From Luteirhabdus salina (lineage in GTDB: Bacteria; Bacteroidota; Bacteroidia; Flavobacteriales; Flavobacteriaceae), in assembly GCA_025384855.1 (NCBI GenBank), contig JALAHT010000002.1, positions 62,001 through 126,000 on the forward strand: DNA of 64,000 bases, in the 5' to 3' direction. Below, piece by piece: positions 8,979 through 17,124 of this stretch. The position numbers and the translations under genes were made by a program. The first letter of the stretch is position 1. Each line of letters begins with the position of its first letter. The notes under the pieces were generated by a model. That model was not told the origin of the DNA, searched no databases, and saw nothing but the letters and a program-made list of their open reading frames with translations.

Positions 8979-9845
8979 TTATTGGGTCATCTTCGGAAGT
9001 ATTTCCGCTCGGTAGTATTCAATCAATCCAACGATGGGCCGACGAATCACGTTTCCGAGTTCTAGGTGATAGGGTTTAAAGCAATCTTCAATGATATCCT
9101 TGCTGAAATGGGCGATGGAACCGATAAAGTGAATCGGGACATCCTGCGCCTTTTTATAGCATAGAATACGGTTTTCGATAAACTTGTTCATGCCTTCACT
9201 GATCAGTTTATAAAAGTAACCGTTTACTTCTTCCGAAGTGAAGATGAATTCGGCAAAGGAAGCTAGGTAAGTATTTGGATTCGGACGTTTGTAAAGATTC
9301 ACCTTTATTTCATCAGGATTGAGGTTGAAGCGTTGTTCAAAATCATTCGCCAAAACGGTTGGCATTTTCTTGTAAAAATAATCGCGAATCAGACGCTTTC
9401 CGAAGTAATTACCACTGGCCTCATCCATTAAGATATAGCCTAAAGATACCACGGAAGTATGAATTTCTTTTCCATCGAAGTAGCAGCTATTGCTCCCTGT
9501 TCCGAGGATGCAAACAATACCTGCTTCGGTAGTAGCCGCATGCACAGCAGCTGCCATATCTTCATTAACAGTGACGGCAGCATTGTGAAATAACTCCTTT
9601 AGCACCCCTAAAAATGTTTTTTTAGGAGTTTCGGTACCACAACCGGCACCATAGAAGTCGACTTTCTTTACGCTGTCGAAAAGTTTGGGAAGTTCCTCGT
9701 TTTCATGAATTCGAAGTGCTAATTCCTCCTCAGGAATTACAGCAGGATTCAATCCACGAGTACGTGTTTTTAAGGCTACATTGCCTTCCTCATCCAATAA
9801 AATCCAGTCGCATTTGGTGGAACCACCGTCGGCAATCAATATCAT
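8979..9845 (-). CDS. BadF/BadG-type kinase, probable N-acetylglucosamine kinase
   Basis: The product has 288 residues with an ASKHA-type ATPase fold. The phosphate-1 loop is ADGGSTKCDWIL at the N-terminus, the phosphate-2 region is CILGTGSNSCYFDG near residue 115, and the segment GYILMDEASGNYFGKRLI follows. The family phosphorylates N-acetylglucosamine or related sugars with ATP. Its place between gap and pgi supports a sugar-phosphate role, with glucosamine-6-phosphate and glucose-6-phosphate meeting at fructose-6-phosphate. The exact substrate is inferred. It starts three bases after the gap stop. Confidence 0.82.
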   Translation of the reverse strand: MILIADGGSTKCDWILLDEEGNVALKTRTRGLNPAVIPEEELALRIHENEELPKLFDSVKKVDFYGAGCGTETPKKTFLGVLKELFHNAAVTVNEDMAAAVHAATTEAGIVCILGTGSNSCYFDGKEIHTSVVSLGYILMDEASGNYFGKRLIRDYFYKKMPTVLANDFEQRFNLNPDEIKVNLYKRPNPNTYLASFAEFIFTSEEVNGYFYKLISEGMNKFIENRILCYKKAQDVPIHFIGSIAHFSKDIIEDCFKPYHLELGNVIRRPIVGLIEYYRAEILPKMTQ

Positions 9846-9848
9846 AGT

Positions 9849-10847
9849 TTAGAGACTTGCAACATGAGCGGCCAAATCGATCAGTTTTGCAGAATAGCCG
9901 TACTCATTATCATACCAAGCTACTAATTTAAAGAAATTGTCGTTAAGCGCTATCCCTGCGCCCGCATCGAAATTACAGATATGCGGATCGCTTACAAAGT
10001 CCTGCGAAACCATTTCTTCATCGGTATACGCTACAATATCCTTAAAAGCACCTTGCGACGCTTCCTTGAATAACTTTTTGATGTCTTCATACGAAGCACC
10101 TTTCTTGGTTCGCACCGTTAAATCGACCACCGAAACATCGGTCGTAGGCACACGGAATGCCATTCCTGTCAGTTTTCCCTCAAGGGAAGGAATAACCTTC
10201 GTTACGGCTACTGCTGCTCCTGTGGTAGTGGGAATAATATTCGCCATGGCACTTCTCCCTAGACGATAGTTTTTCTTTGAAGGACTATCGACAGTGTATT
10301 GGGTAGACGTAGCAGCGTGAACGGTTGTCATTAATCCCTCCTCAATCCCTAGCGCATCATCGATGATCTTCGCCATTGGGGCAAGGCAATTGGTAGTACA
10401 AGAAGCATTGGAAACGATGGTATCCTCAGCCTTCACATCCTGATGGTTTACTCCCATCACAAACATCGGGGCGGTTTTGGAAGGAGCCGAAATAACCACT
10501 TTTTTGGCACCGGCAACCAAATGTCCCTTGGCGGAATCCACTTCTTTGAAAATTCCAGTACAATCGATAATAATTTCAGCGCCAGCTTCATCCCACTTCA
10601 AATCGGCAGGATTTTTTTCCGAAGTCACTCGAATGGTTTTCCCATCTACCACCAACTGTCCGTTATCAACTTCAACAGTACCTGGAAACTTTCCATGTAC
10701 AGAGTCATATTTCAACAGATAAGCAAGATGATCAACATCCAACAAGTCGTTGACCGCCACGACTTCAATATTCTCGTTTTTTGCAGCGATTCTAAAAGCA
10801 ATTCTTCCAATACGGCCAAAACCGTTAATTCCAATTTTTGTACTCAT
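9849..10847 (-). CDS. gap: glyceraldehyde-3-phosphate dehydrogenase, type I
   Basis: At 332 residues it has the usual length. The NAD-binding start is [16 protein letters not shown], and the active-site cysteine is in [12 protein letters not shown] near residue 150. The C-terminal [17 protein letters not shown] is typical. The enzyme oxidises glyceraldehyde-3-phosphate to 1,3-bisphosphoglycerate with NAD. It is second in the sugar operon, 20 bases after pfkA. A second gap copy specialised for gluconeogenesis is common in this group, and none is seen here. Confidence 0.97.
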   Translation of the reverse strand: MSTKIGINGFGRIGRIAFRIAAKNENIEVVAVNDLLDVDHLAYLLKYDSVHGKFPGTVEVDNGQLVVDGKTIRVTSEKNPADLKWDEAGAEIIIDCTGIFKEVDSAKGHLVAGAKKVVISAPSKTAPMFVMGVNHQDVKAEDTIVSNASCTTNCLAPMAKIIDDALGIEEGLMTTVHAATSTQYTVDSPSKKNYRLGRSAMANIIPTTTGAAVAVTKVIPSLEGKLTGMAFRVPTTDVSVVDLTVRTKKGASYEDIKKLFKEASQGAFKDIVAYTDEEMVSQDFVSDPHICNFDAGAGIALNDNFFKLVAWYDNEYGYSAKLIDLAAHVASL

Positions 10848-10867
10848 ATTCTTTAGTATGTTTTTTA

Positions 10868-11860
10868 TTAGGTTGAAGTGATATCGGCAACACGAATCAA
10901 TTCGGTATCGATCTCGTTCTCACCTTCCAAGGTTTGCTCAAAGGGTACCGAAATCACTTTATTATGAACCAAACCGATCATAACGCCTCTTTCACCCTTC
11001 ATCAAAGCATCGATAGCGCCAACACCTAACCGGCTCGCCAGTACGCGATCATAGCAACTCGGGGAGCCACCGCGCTGGATATGACCAAGAACGGTAACCT
11101 TCACTTCATATTCATCCATATTGTTGCGAATATAATCCGCTAATCCCAAAATATTTTTTCCGATTTGGTCGCCTTCGGCTACCACCACGATACTTGAGGT
11201 TTTTCCGGCCTTCTTACTTCGTTTTAGGGAAGCTATCAAGCGATCTTTCCCCATATCCTCTTCAGGGATTAAAATTTCTTCAGCTCCAGCACCAATACCA
11301 GCATTCAATGCAATATCGCCGGCATCACGACCCATTACTTCTACCAAGAACAATCTATTATGGCTATTTGCCGTATCTCGAATTTTATCGATGGCTTCCA
11401 CCACGGTATTGAGAGCCGTATCGTAGCCAATGGTATAATCGGTACCATTAATATCGTTGTCGATGGTTCCGGGCAGTCCGACGATGGGAAAATCATGTTC
11501 TTTATTGAATTGTATGGCGCCTGCGAACGTTCCATCACCGCCAATGACCACTAAGGCATCCACATCGGCCTCTTTCAAATTTCGATAAGCTTTTGCTCTT
11601 CCTTCTTCAGTTCGGAATTCCTTTGAGCGTGCCGATTTCAAAAAAGTTCCGCCCCTATTGATGATATTCTTCACGGAACGCGGACCTAACGGCTTGAAGT
11701 CGCCTTCAATTAATCCTTCATAGCCACGAAAAATTCCGATACATTCCAAGTTATGATAGGCGCATGAACGGACGACCGCTCGGATAGCGGCATTCATCCC
11801 GGGGGAATCCCCTCCGCTGGTCAGTACCCCAATGCGTTGCAATTTCGATTTCATTTGCAT
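10868..11860 (-). CDS. pfkA: ATP-dependent 6-phosphofructokinase
   Basis: The product has 330 residues, the normal size for the bacterial ATP-dependent enzyme. Key parts are [20 protein letters not shown] at the N-terminus, the ATP-site GGDGTFAGA, the catalytic-base region [20 protein letters not shown] and the substrate loop [12 protein letters not shown]. The glycine in GGDGT is the usual mark of ATP rather than pyrophosphate use. It heads the operon, so the operon promoter should lie in 11861-12012. A second in-frame ATG lies two codons downstream (MKSK) and is an equally good start. Confidence 0.96.
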   Translation of the reverse strand: MQMKSKLQRIGVLTSGGDSPGMNAAIRAVVRSCAYHNLECIGIFRGYEGLIEGDFKPLGPRSVKNIINRGGTFLKSARSKEFRTEEGRAKAYRNLKEADVDALVVIGGDGTFAGAIQFNKEHDFPIVGLPGTIDNDINGTDYTIGYDTALNTVVEAIDKIRDTANSHNRLFLVEVMGRDAGDIALNAGIGAGAEEILIPEEDMGKDRLIASLKRSKKAGKTSSIVVVAEGDQIGKNILGLADYIRNNMDEYEVKVTVLGHIQRGGSPSCYDRVLASRLGVGAIDALMKGERGVMIGLVHNKVISVPFEQTLEGENEIDTELIRVADITST

Positions 11861-12012
11861 AAAACTAGGGCATTAGAATGACATCCACAATGTATAAAGT
11901 ATACTATAACGTTTTCGGTTGATAAAAAGTAGCATTTGTGCTTTACTCAAAAAAATTTTTCAACGAATACGTTAAAATTGTATCTTTAATTCGGTATCCA
12001 AACACATAAGCT

Positions 12013-12471
12013 ATGAAAACATCATTTTTATATATGATTGTATTCTTAGGGGTGGCTTTTTCATGTGACCAACGGAATACAGAACTCACTAGCGAAACAT
12101 TTCAAACATCAGAAAAACGTGTGCAACAACTAAAACAACAGATTGTGGCACCCACAGACTTCAGGGATGCCCAATTCCGACTTTTCAATGTGAATGGCTT
12201 TTCCAGAAGCGTCGCAGGTGTACCCGGCGCTAGTTCGTACGATTATAAGTTTATTCTCAAAATCGATCCAAACTATATGAACGCTTGGACTAAGGGACTA
12301 AAAGAGGCCTCGGGACGTGATATGAAGTGGATCAATGAACTGATTCAAAATGAAGAAAAAAGCTGGTTCCCTACTAACCAAGGTGAACAATACTATAGCG
12401 ATGAACGCAATGTGCTATTGGTACTTTTCAGAAAAGATAGTCTGCTAGCCAAAAGGGTTTCAGTCCTTTAA
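12013..12471 (+). CDS. hypothetical lipoprotein
   Basis: The protein has 152 residues. The N-terminus MKTSFLYMIVFLGVAFSC ends in a lipobox-like sequence with the modified cysteine at residue 18, so it should be membrane-anchored by lipid. The rest includes EKRVQQLKQQIVAPTDFRDAQF and FILKIDPNYMNAWTKGL and resembles no family I can name. Upstream at 11981-11988 is TATCTTTA, close to the group's -7 element. It is a single gene divergent from pfkA. Confidence 0.7.
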   Translation: MKTSFLYMIVFLGVAFSCDQRNTELTSETFQTSEKRVQQLKQQIVAPTDFRDAQFRLFNVNGFSRSVAGVPGASSYDYKFILKIDPNYMNAWTKGLKEASGRDMKWINELIQNEEKSWFPTNQGEQYYSDERNVLLVLFRKDSLLAKRVSVL

Positions 12472-12500
12472 GAAAAAACAGAACATTTTTTCACATTTAT

Positions 12501-12535
12501 TTACTATGCATGCATAATAAATTTTCTTATCTTTG
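12501..12535 (+). promoter_or_regulatory. marR-fad promoter with overlapping palindrome
   Basis: TATCTTTG at 12528-12535 fits the Bacteroidota -7 consensus TAnnTTTG. A perfect 12-base palindrome TATGCATGCATA lies at 12505-12516, extended by further matching bases to about 20 (12501-12520). It lies where the -33 region would be, 27 bases before the TTG start of the MarR gene at its nearest -7 edge. A palindrome in this place suits an operator for the MarR protein itself. The operator role is inferred. Confidence 0.6.
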
Positions 12536-12561
12536 GGAGGAACATTAAAAGGATTCATTTT

Positions 12562-13008
12562 TTGAAAGAAAAGACCATAGACTATATACTGCGTTCCACC
12601 TGGATGAACGTACAGAAAATGTATAATGAAGAAGCTGGCAAAAAAGGGAGTACCATGGCGACGGGATTCGCCCTTATCAGTATCGATCCCGAAGAAGGAA
12701 CACCCAGTACAGCTTTAGGCCCTAAGATGGGAATGGAGGCTACAAGCCTTTCCAGAACGTTAAAAGCTATGGAAACAAAGGGGCTCATCGAGCGCAAACC
12801 AAACCCGGATGATGGTCGTGGGGTTTTAATACACCTCACCCCTTTTGGAAAAGAGATGCGCGAATTTTCGAAAAATGTGGTATTACGCTTCGATGAAGCC
12901 GTACAGGAAGCAGTATCGGAAGAGGAACTTCAAACGTTTAAAAAAGTGGCCAATACCATTTTAGAACTAATCAACTCAAAAAAAATATACACTGAAAAAA
13001 TAGCATAA
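12562..13008 (+). CDS. MarR-family transcriptional regulator of the fad operon
   Basis: The product has 148 residues with a winged-helix MarR fold. The recognition-helix region is MGMEATSLSRTLKAMETKG and the wing is PNPDDGRGVLIHLTPFG. I use the TTG at 12562 because family members begin with a sequence like KEKTIDYILRSTW and an AAAAGGA motif sits nine bases upstream; the first ATG would remove helix 1. Its stop is one base before the fadN ATG, so it is the first gene of the beta-oxidation operon and probably represses it until an acyl-CoA-type ligand binds. The ligand is inferred. Confidence 0.88.
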   Translation: MKEKTIDYILRSTWMNVQKMYNEEAGKKGSTMATGFALISIDPEEGTPSTALGPKMGMEATSLSRTLKAMETKGLIERKPNPDDGRGVLIHLTPFGKEMREFSKNVVLRFDEAVQEAVSEEELQTFKKVANTILELINSKKIYTEKIA

Positions 13009-13009
13009 T

Positions 13010-15418
13010 ATGTCAAAGAGAAGAATTAACAAAGTAGCCGTTATCGGTTCGGGAATTATGGGAAGCGGCATCGCCTGCCATTTTGCCAATATTGGCGTTG
13101 AGGTGTTGTTGCTCGACATCGTTCCGCGTGAACTGACCGATAAGGAAAAGAAACAGGGACTAACTTTGGAAGATGAACAGGTTCGCAATCGATTGGTGAA
13201 CAATTCCCTTCAAGAAGCTATCAAATCGAAGCCTGCGCCGCTGTATCACAAAAACTTCGCTTCCCGTATCACTACTGGAAATATGGAAGACGATATCCAT
13301 AAGGTAAAGAATGTCGACTGGATAATCGAGGTGGTTGTAGAACGTTTGGATATCAAACAGCAGGTGTTTGAAAATCTAGAGAAACATCGTACGGAAGGCA
13401 CCTTGATTACCACTAATACGTCAGGTATCCCAATTCACCAAATGAATGAAGGTCGTAGCGACGATTTCCAAAAGCATTTCTGCGGAACACACTTCTTCAA
13501 CCCCCCGCGGTATTTAGAATTGTTTGAAATTATTCCGGGTCCGAAGACCGATCCTGAAGTGTTGGAGTTTTTGAACGAATATGGTGAAAAGTTCCTAGGA
13601 AAGACTGCTATCGTGGCAAAGGACACCCCAGCATTCATCGGGAATCGTATCGGGATATTTGGAATTCAAAGCCTCTTCCACCAAGTGAAGGAAATGGGAC
13701 TTACCGTAGAGGAAGTCGACAAACTGACGGGTCCCGTAATCGGTCGACCAAAAAGTGCTACGTTCCGAACCGTTGATGTTGTTGGATTGGATACGTTGGT
13801 GCATGTAGCCAATGGAATTCATAAAAACGTTCCTGACGATGAGGAGCACGACATTTTCGAGCTGCCTAGTTTCATCGATACCATGATGGAAAAGGAATGG
13901 CTCGGAAGCAAGAGCGGACAAGGATTCTATAAAAAAATTAAGGACGATGACGGCAATTCTAAAATTTTGTCGCTCGACCTAGAATCGATGGAGTATCGCG
14001 AAAAAGAACGCGCTTCCTTCGATACACTGAAGAAAACGAAAGATATCGATGTAGTTTCAGACCGTTTTGAGGTGCTGATTAATGGCGACGATAAAGCAGG
14101 TGAATTCTACCGCAAAAACTTTGGAGCCATGTTCGCCTATGTATCAAAGCGAATTCCAGAGATTACCGACGAACTCTATAAGATCGATGCCGCTATGCGG
14201 GCAGGTTTTGGATGGGAACACGGCCCGTTTGAAATCTGGGATGCCATAGGTGTGAAAAAAGGAATCGAACTTATTAAAGACCTTGGAAAGGAGCCTGCCG
14301 ACTGGGTAAACGAAATGCTCGATAACGGTGTGGAAAGCTTTTACGATGTGCGTGAAGGAAACACCTATTATTATGGTATCCCTGAAAAAACACATGTTAA
14401 GATTCCAGGTCAGGATAGCTATATCTTACTCGATAATATCCGTGAAAGCAAGGAAGTATGGAAAAATAGCGGTGTCATCGTTGAAGATTTAGGCGATGGT
14501 ATTTTAAATGTTGAATTCCGCAGCAAAATGAACAGCATCGGCGGCGATGTACTTGCTGGCGTAAACAAAGCAATCGATCTCGCCGAAGCTAGCTACGATG
14601 GCTTAGTCATTTCGAATGAAGGTAAAAACTTTTCGGTTGGGGCTAACGTGGGAATGATCTTTATGATGGCTGTTGAACAGGAGTATGATGAATTGAATGC
14701 TGCCGTAAAATATTTTCAGGATACCTGTATGCGACTGCGCTACTCCTCTATTCCAACGGTAGTAGCACCACACGGAATGACACTGGGTGGTGGATGTGAA
14801 ATGACATTGCATGCCGATCGTGTCGTTGCCGCTGCTGAAAGCTATATCGGATTGGTAGAATTTGGTGTTGGTGTAATCCCTGGCGGGGGCGGAAGTAAGG
14901 AAATGACCGTTCGTGCCCAAGATGAATTCAATAAAGGAGATGTCGAGTTGAACATTCTTCGCGAACATTTCTTAACCATCGGAATGGCGAAGGTGTCTAC
15001 TTCAGCCTATGAAGCCATCGATACCAATATCATCAAGCCCGGAAAGGACATCATCATCGTAAATAAGAATCGACGCATTAAGGCAGCGAAGGAAGTTGCT
15101 CGAATGATGGCCGATCAAGGCTACACCAAGCCTATCGAACGAACTGACATTAAGGTACTAGGGAAACAAGCCCTTGGTGCGTTCTACGTAGGTACTGATC
15201 AGATGAAGGCTGGGAACTACATCAGCGAACACGATAAAAAAATTGCAAATAAATTAGCCTACGTGATGGCGGGCGGCGATTTGAGCGAACCGCAAGAAGT
15301 AAGCGAACGATACCTTCTTGATCTTGAGCGTGAAGCTTTCTTAAGTCTTTGCGGCGAACGCAAGACCTTAGAACGCCTTCAACATATGATTCAGAAAAAT
15401 AAACCATTGCGTAACTAG
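13010..15418 (+). CDS. fadN: 3-hydroxyacyl-CoA dehydrogenase / enoyl-CoA hydratase fusion (FadN-type)
   Basis: The protein has 802 residues. The N-terminal half is a hydroxyacyl-CoA dehydrogenase: the NAD loop is GSGIMGSGIA near residue 14, the catalytic histidine is in THFFNPP near 160, and the second domain is around AGFGWEHGPFEIWD. The C-terminal part is a crotonase-fold hydratase with the oxyanion segments EGKNFSVGANV and HGMTLGGGCEM. This dehydrogenase-first order matches Bacillus FadN and is the reverse of E. coli FadB. The operon order marR, fadN, fadA, fadE matches fadN-fadA-fadE of Bacillus apart from one inserted gene. It catalyses hydration and NAD-dependent oxidation in fatty-acid beta-oxidation. 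Confidence 0.94.
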   Translation: MSKRRINKVAVIGSGIMGSGIACHFANIGVEVLLLDIVPRELTDKEKKQGLTLEDEQVRNRLVNNSLQEAIKSKPAPLYHKNFASRITTGNMEDDIHKVKNVDWIIEVVVERLDIKQQVFENLEKHRTEGTLITTNTSGIPIHQMNEGRSDDFQKHFCGTHFFNPPRYLELFEIIPGPKTDPEVLEFLNEYGEKFLGKTAIVAKDTPAFIGNRIGIFGIQSLFHQVKEMGLTVEEVDKLTGPVIGRPKSATFRTVDVVGLDTLVHVANGIHKNVPDDEEHDIFELPSFIDTMMEKEWLGSKSGQGFYKKIKDDDGNSKILSLDLESMEYREKERASFDTLKKTKDIDVVSDRFEVLINGDDKAGEFYRKNFGAMFAYVSKRIPEITDELYKIDAAMRAGFGWEHGPFEIWDAIGVKKGIELIKDLGKEPADWVNEMLDNGVESFYDVREGNTYYYGIPEKTHVKIPGQDSYILLDNIRESKEVWKNSGVIVEDLGDGILNVEFRSKMNSIGGDVLAGVNKAIDLAEASYDGLVISNEGKNFSVGANVGMIFMMAVEQEYDELNAAVKYFQDTCMRLRYSSIPTVVAPHGMTLGGGCEMTLHADRVVAAAESYIGLVEFGVGVIPGGGGSKEMTVRAQDEFNKGDVELNILREHFLTIGMAKVSTSAYEAIDTNIIKPGKDIIIVNKNRRIKAAKEVARMMADQGYTKPIERTDIKVLGKQALGAFYVGTDQMKAGNYISEHDKKIANKLAYVMAGGDLSEPQEVSERYLLDLEREAFLSLCGERKTLERLQHMIQKNKPLRN

Positions 15419-15448
15419 TACAGAGTACTGAGAATTGAGTAGTTAGAA
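15416..15448. repeat. degenerate heptad spacer upstream of the IVP gene
   Basis: From 15417 the sequence reads AGTACAG, AGTACTG, AGAATTG, AGTAGTT, AGAAATG in strict seven-base phase. The first word overlaps the TAG stop of fadN (15416-15418) and the last contains the ATG of the inserted IVP gene (15449). The whole spacer is therefore made of heptads. Confidence 0.8.
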
Positions 15449-15808
15449 ATGCATAAGCTAGATGACTTAAAGATTTGGAAAAAAGCAATAGAGCTAACAA
15501 AAGAGGTCTATCAAGTATGTGCTGCATTGCCAAATGAAGAAAAGTTTGGACTCATTTCTCAAATAAAAAGGTCAGCGGTTTCAATTCCTTCAAATATTGC
15601 AGAAGGAGCTGGTAGAAATTCAGATAAGGAATTTGTTCACTTTCTATCAGTTGCGAATGGTTCATCATATGAATTAGAAACTCAAATGATTCTCTTATTG
15701 GAACTCGATTTACTAACAGAAAATGATATAAAACCTATTTTAAAAAGATTAGTTGAGATTCAGAAAATGAACTATTCGTTTCAAAAGTCTCTAACATCTC
15801 AATACTAA
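15449..15808 (+). CDS. four-helix bundle protein (S23 / IVP family)
   Basis: The product has 119 residues and matches the four-helix-bundle family first described from proteins encoded in 23S rRNA intervening sequences. Typical parts are LDDLKIWKKAIELTKEVYQV at the N-terminus, FGLISQIKRSAVSIPSNIAEGAGR near residue 35, and FVHFLSVANGSSYELETQ near 62. The family is a pentameric basic bundle thought to bind nucleic acid; its function is not established. The gene interrupts fadN-fadA, is visibly richer in A and T than its neighbours, and has heptad DNA on both sides, so it looks inserted. It may be transcribed with the fad operon. Confidence 0.92.
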   Translation: MHKLDDLKIWKKAIELTKEVYQVCAALPNEEKFGLISQIKRSAVSIPSNIAEGAGRNSDKEFVHFLSVANGSSYELETQMILLLELDLLTENDIKPILKRLVEIQKMNYSFQKSLTSQY

Positions 15809-15823
15809 TATCTCAATACTAAA
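15796..15823. repeat. two 14-base repeats (2 x 7) after the IVP gene
   Basis: ATCTCAATACTAAT at 15796-15809 is followed by ATCTCAATACTAAA at 15810-15823. The stop codon of the IVP gene (TAA, 15806-15808) lies in the first copy, and the fadA start follows three bases after the second. The 14-base length is twice seven, in keeping with the other heptad stretches. Confidence 0.88.
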
Positions 15824-15826
15824 AAT

Positions 15827-17017
15827 ATGAAAACAGCATATATAGTAAAAGCATATCGAACCGCAGTTGGAAAGGCGCCAAGAGGACTTTTCCGATTTAA
15901 GCGACCCGATGAATTGGCAGCGGAAACCATTCAATATATGATGGATAAACTGCCAGAACTGGATAAAAAACAAATCGATGATGTAATCGTCGGAAATGCC
16001 ATGCCCGAAGCGGAACAAGGTTTGAACATGGCGCGATTGATTTCCTTAATGGGATTAAAAATCGAAGATGTGCCCGGCGTTACCGTAAATCGATATTGTG
16101 CTTCCGGACTGGAGACAATAGCAATTGCATCCGCTAAAATTCAAAGCGGAATGGCCGATTGTATCATCGCCGGTGGTGCGGAAAGCATGAGTTACATCCC
16201 GATGGGTGGTTATAAACCTGTTCCCGATTACAAATTGGCAAAAGAAGGCAATGAAGATTATTATTGGGGTATGGGACTAACCGCCGAAGCGGTGGCAAAT
16301 GAATTTGATGTTTCTCGTGAAGATCAAGATGAATTCGCCTATAATAGTCATATGAAAGCCTTGAAAGCACAGGAGGAAAATCGTTTTCAAGATCAGATTG
16401 TTCCTATAGACGTTGAAGAAACCTTCTTTAACGACGACGGGAAAAAAGAAACCAAAACCTACACCGTAAAGGAAGATCAAGGCCCACGAAAAGGAACCAA
16501 TAAAGAAGCCTTATCGAAACTACGCCCGGTATTCGCCGAAGGTGGAAGTGTAACAGCAGGTAACTCTTCGCAAATGAGTGATGGTGCTGCTTTTGTGATG
16601 GTGATGAGTGAAGAAATGGTGAAAAAGCTAAATCTTGAACCTATCGCGCGTCTGGTGAATTATGCAGCCGTTGGAGTTGAACCTCGTATCATGGGGATTG
16701 GTCCTGTAAAGGCTATTCCACAAGCATTGAAACAAGCTGGATTAAAGCAGGAGGATATGGAACTTATCGAACTAAATGAAGCATTCGCCTCCCAATCATT
16801 AGCGGTTATCCGAAAACTCGGATTGAACAAAGATATCGTAAACGTAAACGGTGGTGCCATTGCCTTAGGTCACCCGCTAGGATGTACCGGAGGAAAACTT
16901 TCCGTCCAACTATTTGACGAAATGCGTAAGCGAAACCTTCAAGGTAAATACGGAATGGTCACCATGTGCGTAGGTACCGGACAAGGAGCTGCAGGGGTGT
17001 ATGAATTCCTAAACTAA
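15827..17017 (+). CDS. fadA: acetyl-CoA C-acyltransferase (thiolase)
   Basis: At 396 residues it has normal thiolase length. The nucleophilic cysteine is in NRYCASGLETIA near residue 91, the histidine in GGAIALGHPLGCTG near 350, and the second cysteine in TMCVGTGQGAAG near 385. It cleaves 3-ketoacyl-CoA with CoA to release acetyl-CoA, following the FadN steps. It would sit directly after fadN if the IVP gene were absent. The next gene is the matching acyl-CoA dehydrogenase. Confidence 0.95.
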   Translation: MKTAYIVKAYRTAVGKAPRGLFRFKRPDELAAETIQYMMDKLPELDKKQIDDVIVGNAMPEAEQGLNMARLISLMGLKIEDVPGVTVNRYCASGLETIAIASAKIQSGMADCIIAGGAESMSYIPMGGYKPVPDYKLAKEGNEDYYWGMGLTAEAVANEFDVSREDQDEFAYNSHMKALKAQEENRFQDQIVPIDVEETFFNDDGKKETKTYTVKEDQGPRKGTNKEALSKLRPVFAEGGSVTAGNSSQMSDGAAFVMVMSEEMVKKLNLEPIARLVNYAAVGVEPRIMGIGPVKAIPQALKQAGLKQEDMELIELNEAFASQSLAVIRKLGLNKDIVNVNGGAIALGHPLGCTGGKLSVQLFDEMRKRNLQGKYGMVTMCVGTGQGAAGVYEFLN

Positions 17018-17028
17018 AAAAAGAAACC

Positions 17029-17103
17029 TGTCTGGTCGAGCGCAGTCGAGACCTTTATCGACCAGACATAATACAAATAATAGTTCTCGACTGCGCTCGA
17101 ACC
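17029..17103. repeat. REP-like inverted pair between fadA and fadE
   Basis: Two copies of a palindromic element face each other: 17034-17053 and 17082-17103. They share the 15-base inverted match CGAGCGCAGTCGAGA (17037-17051) with its complement at 17085-17099. The first copy is also enclosed in a shorter stem, TGTCTGGTCGA (17029-17039) with its complement at 17058-17068. The arrangement resembles REP/BIME elements. Lying inside an operon, it could stabilise or attenuate the message; the motif has no T-run and is not a standard terminator. Confidence 0.8.
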
Positions 17104-17124
17104 GACAATAAAAAAAAACAAAAA

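Noticed and set aside
10443-10856. 137-codon open frame on the plus strand
   Set aside because: It is antisense to gap, which has its active-site cysteine and full length.
17034-17103. intrinsic terminator between fadA and fadE
   Set aside because: The stem is strong, but no T-run follows and the same core appears twice in inverted form, as in REP elements.
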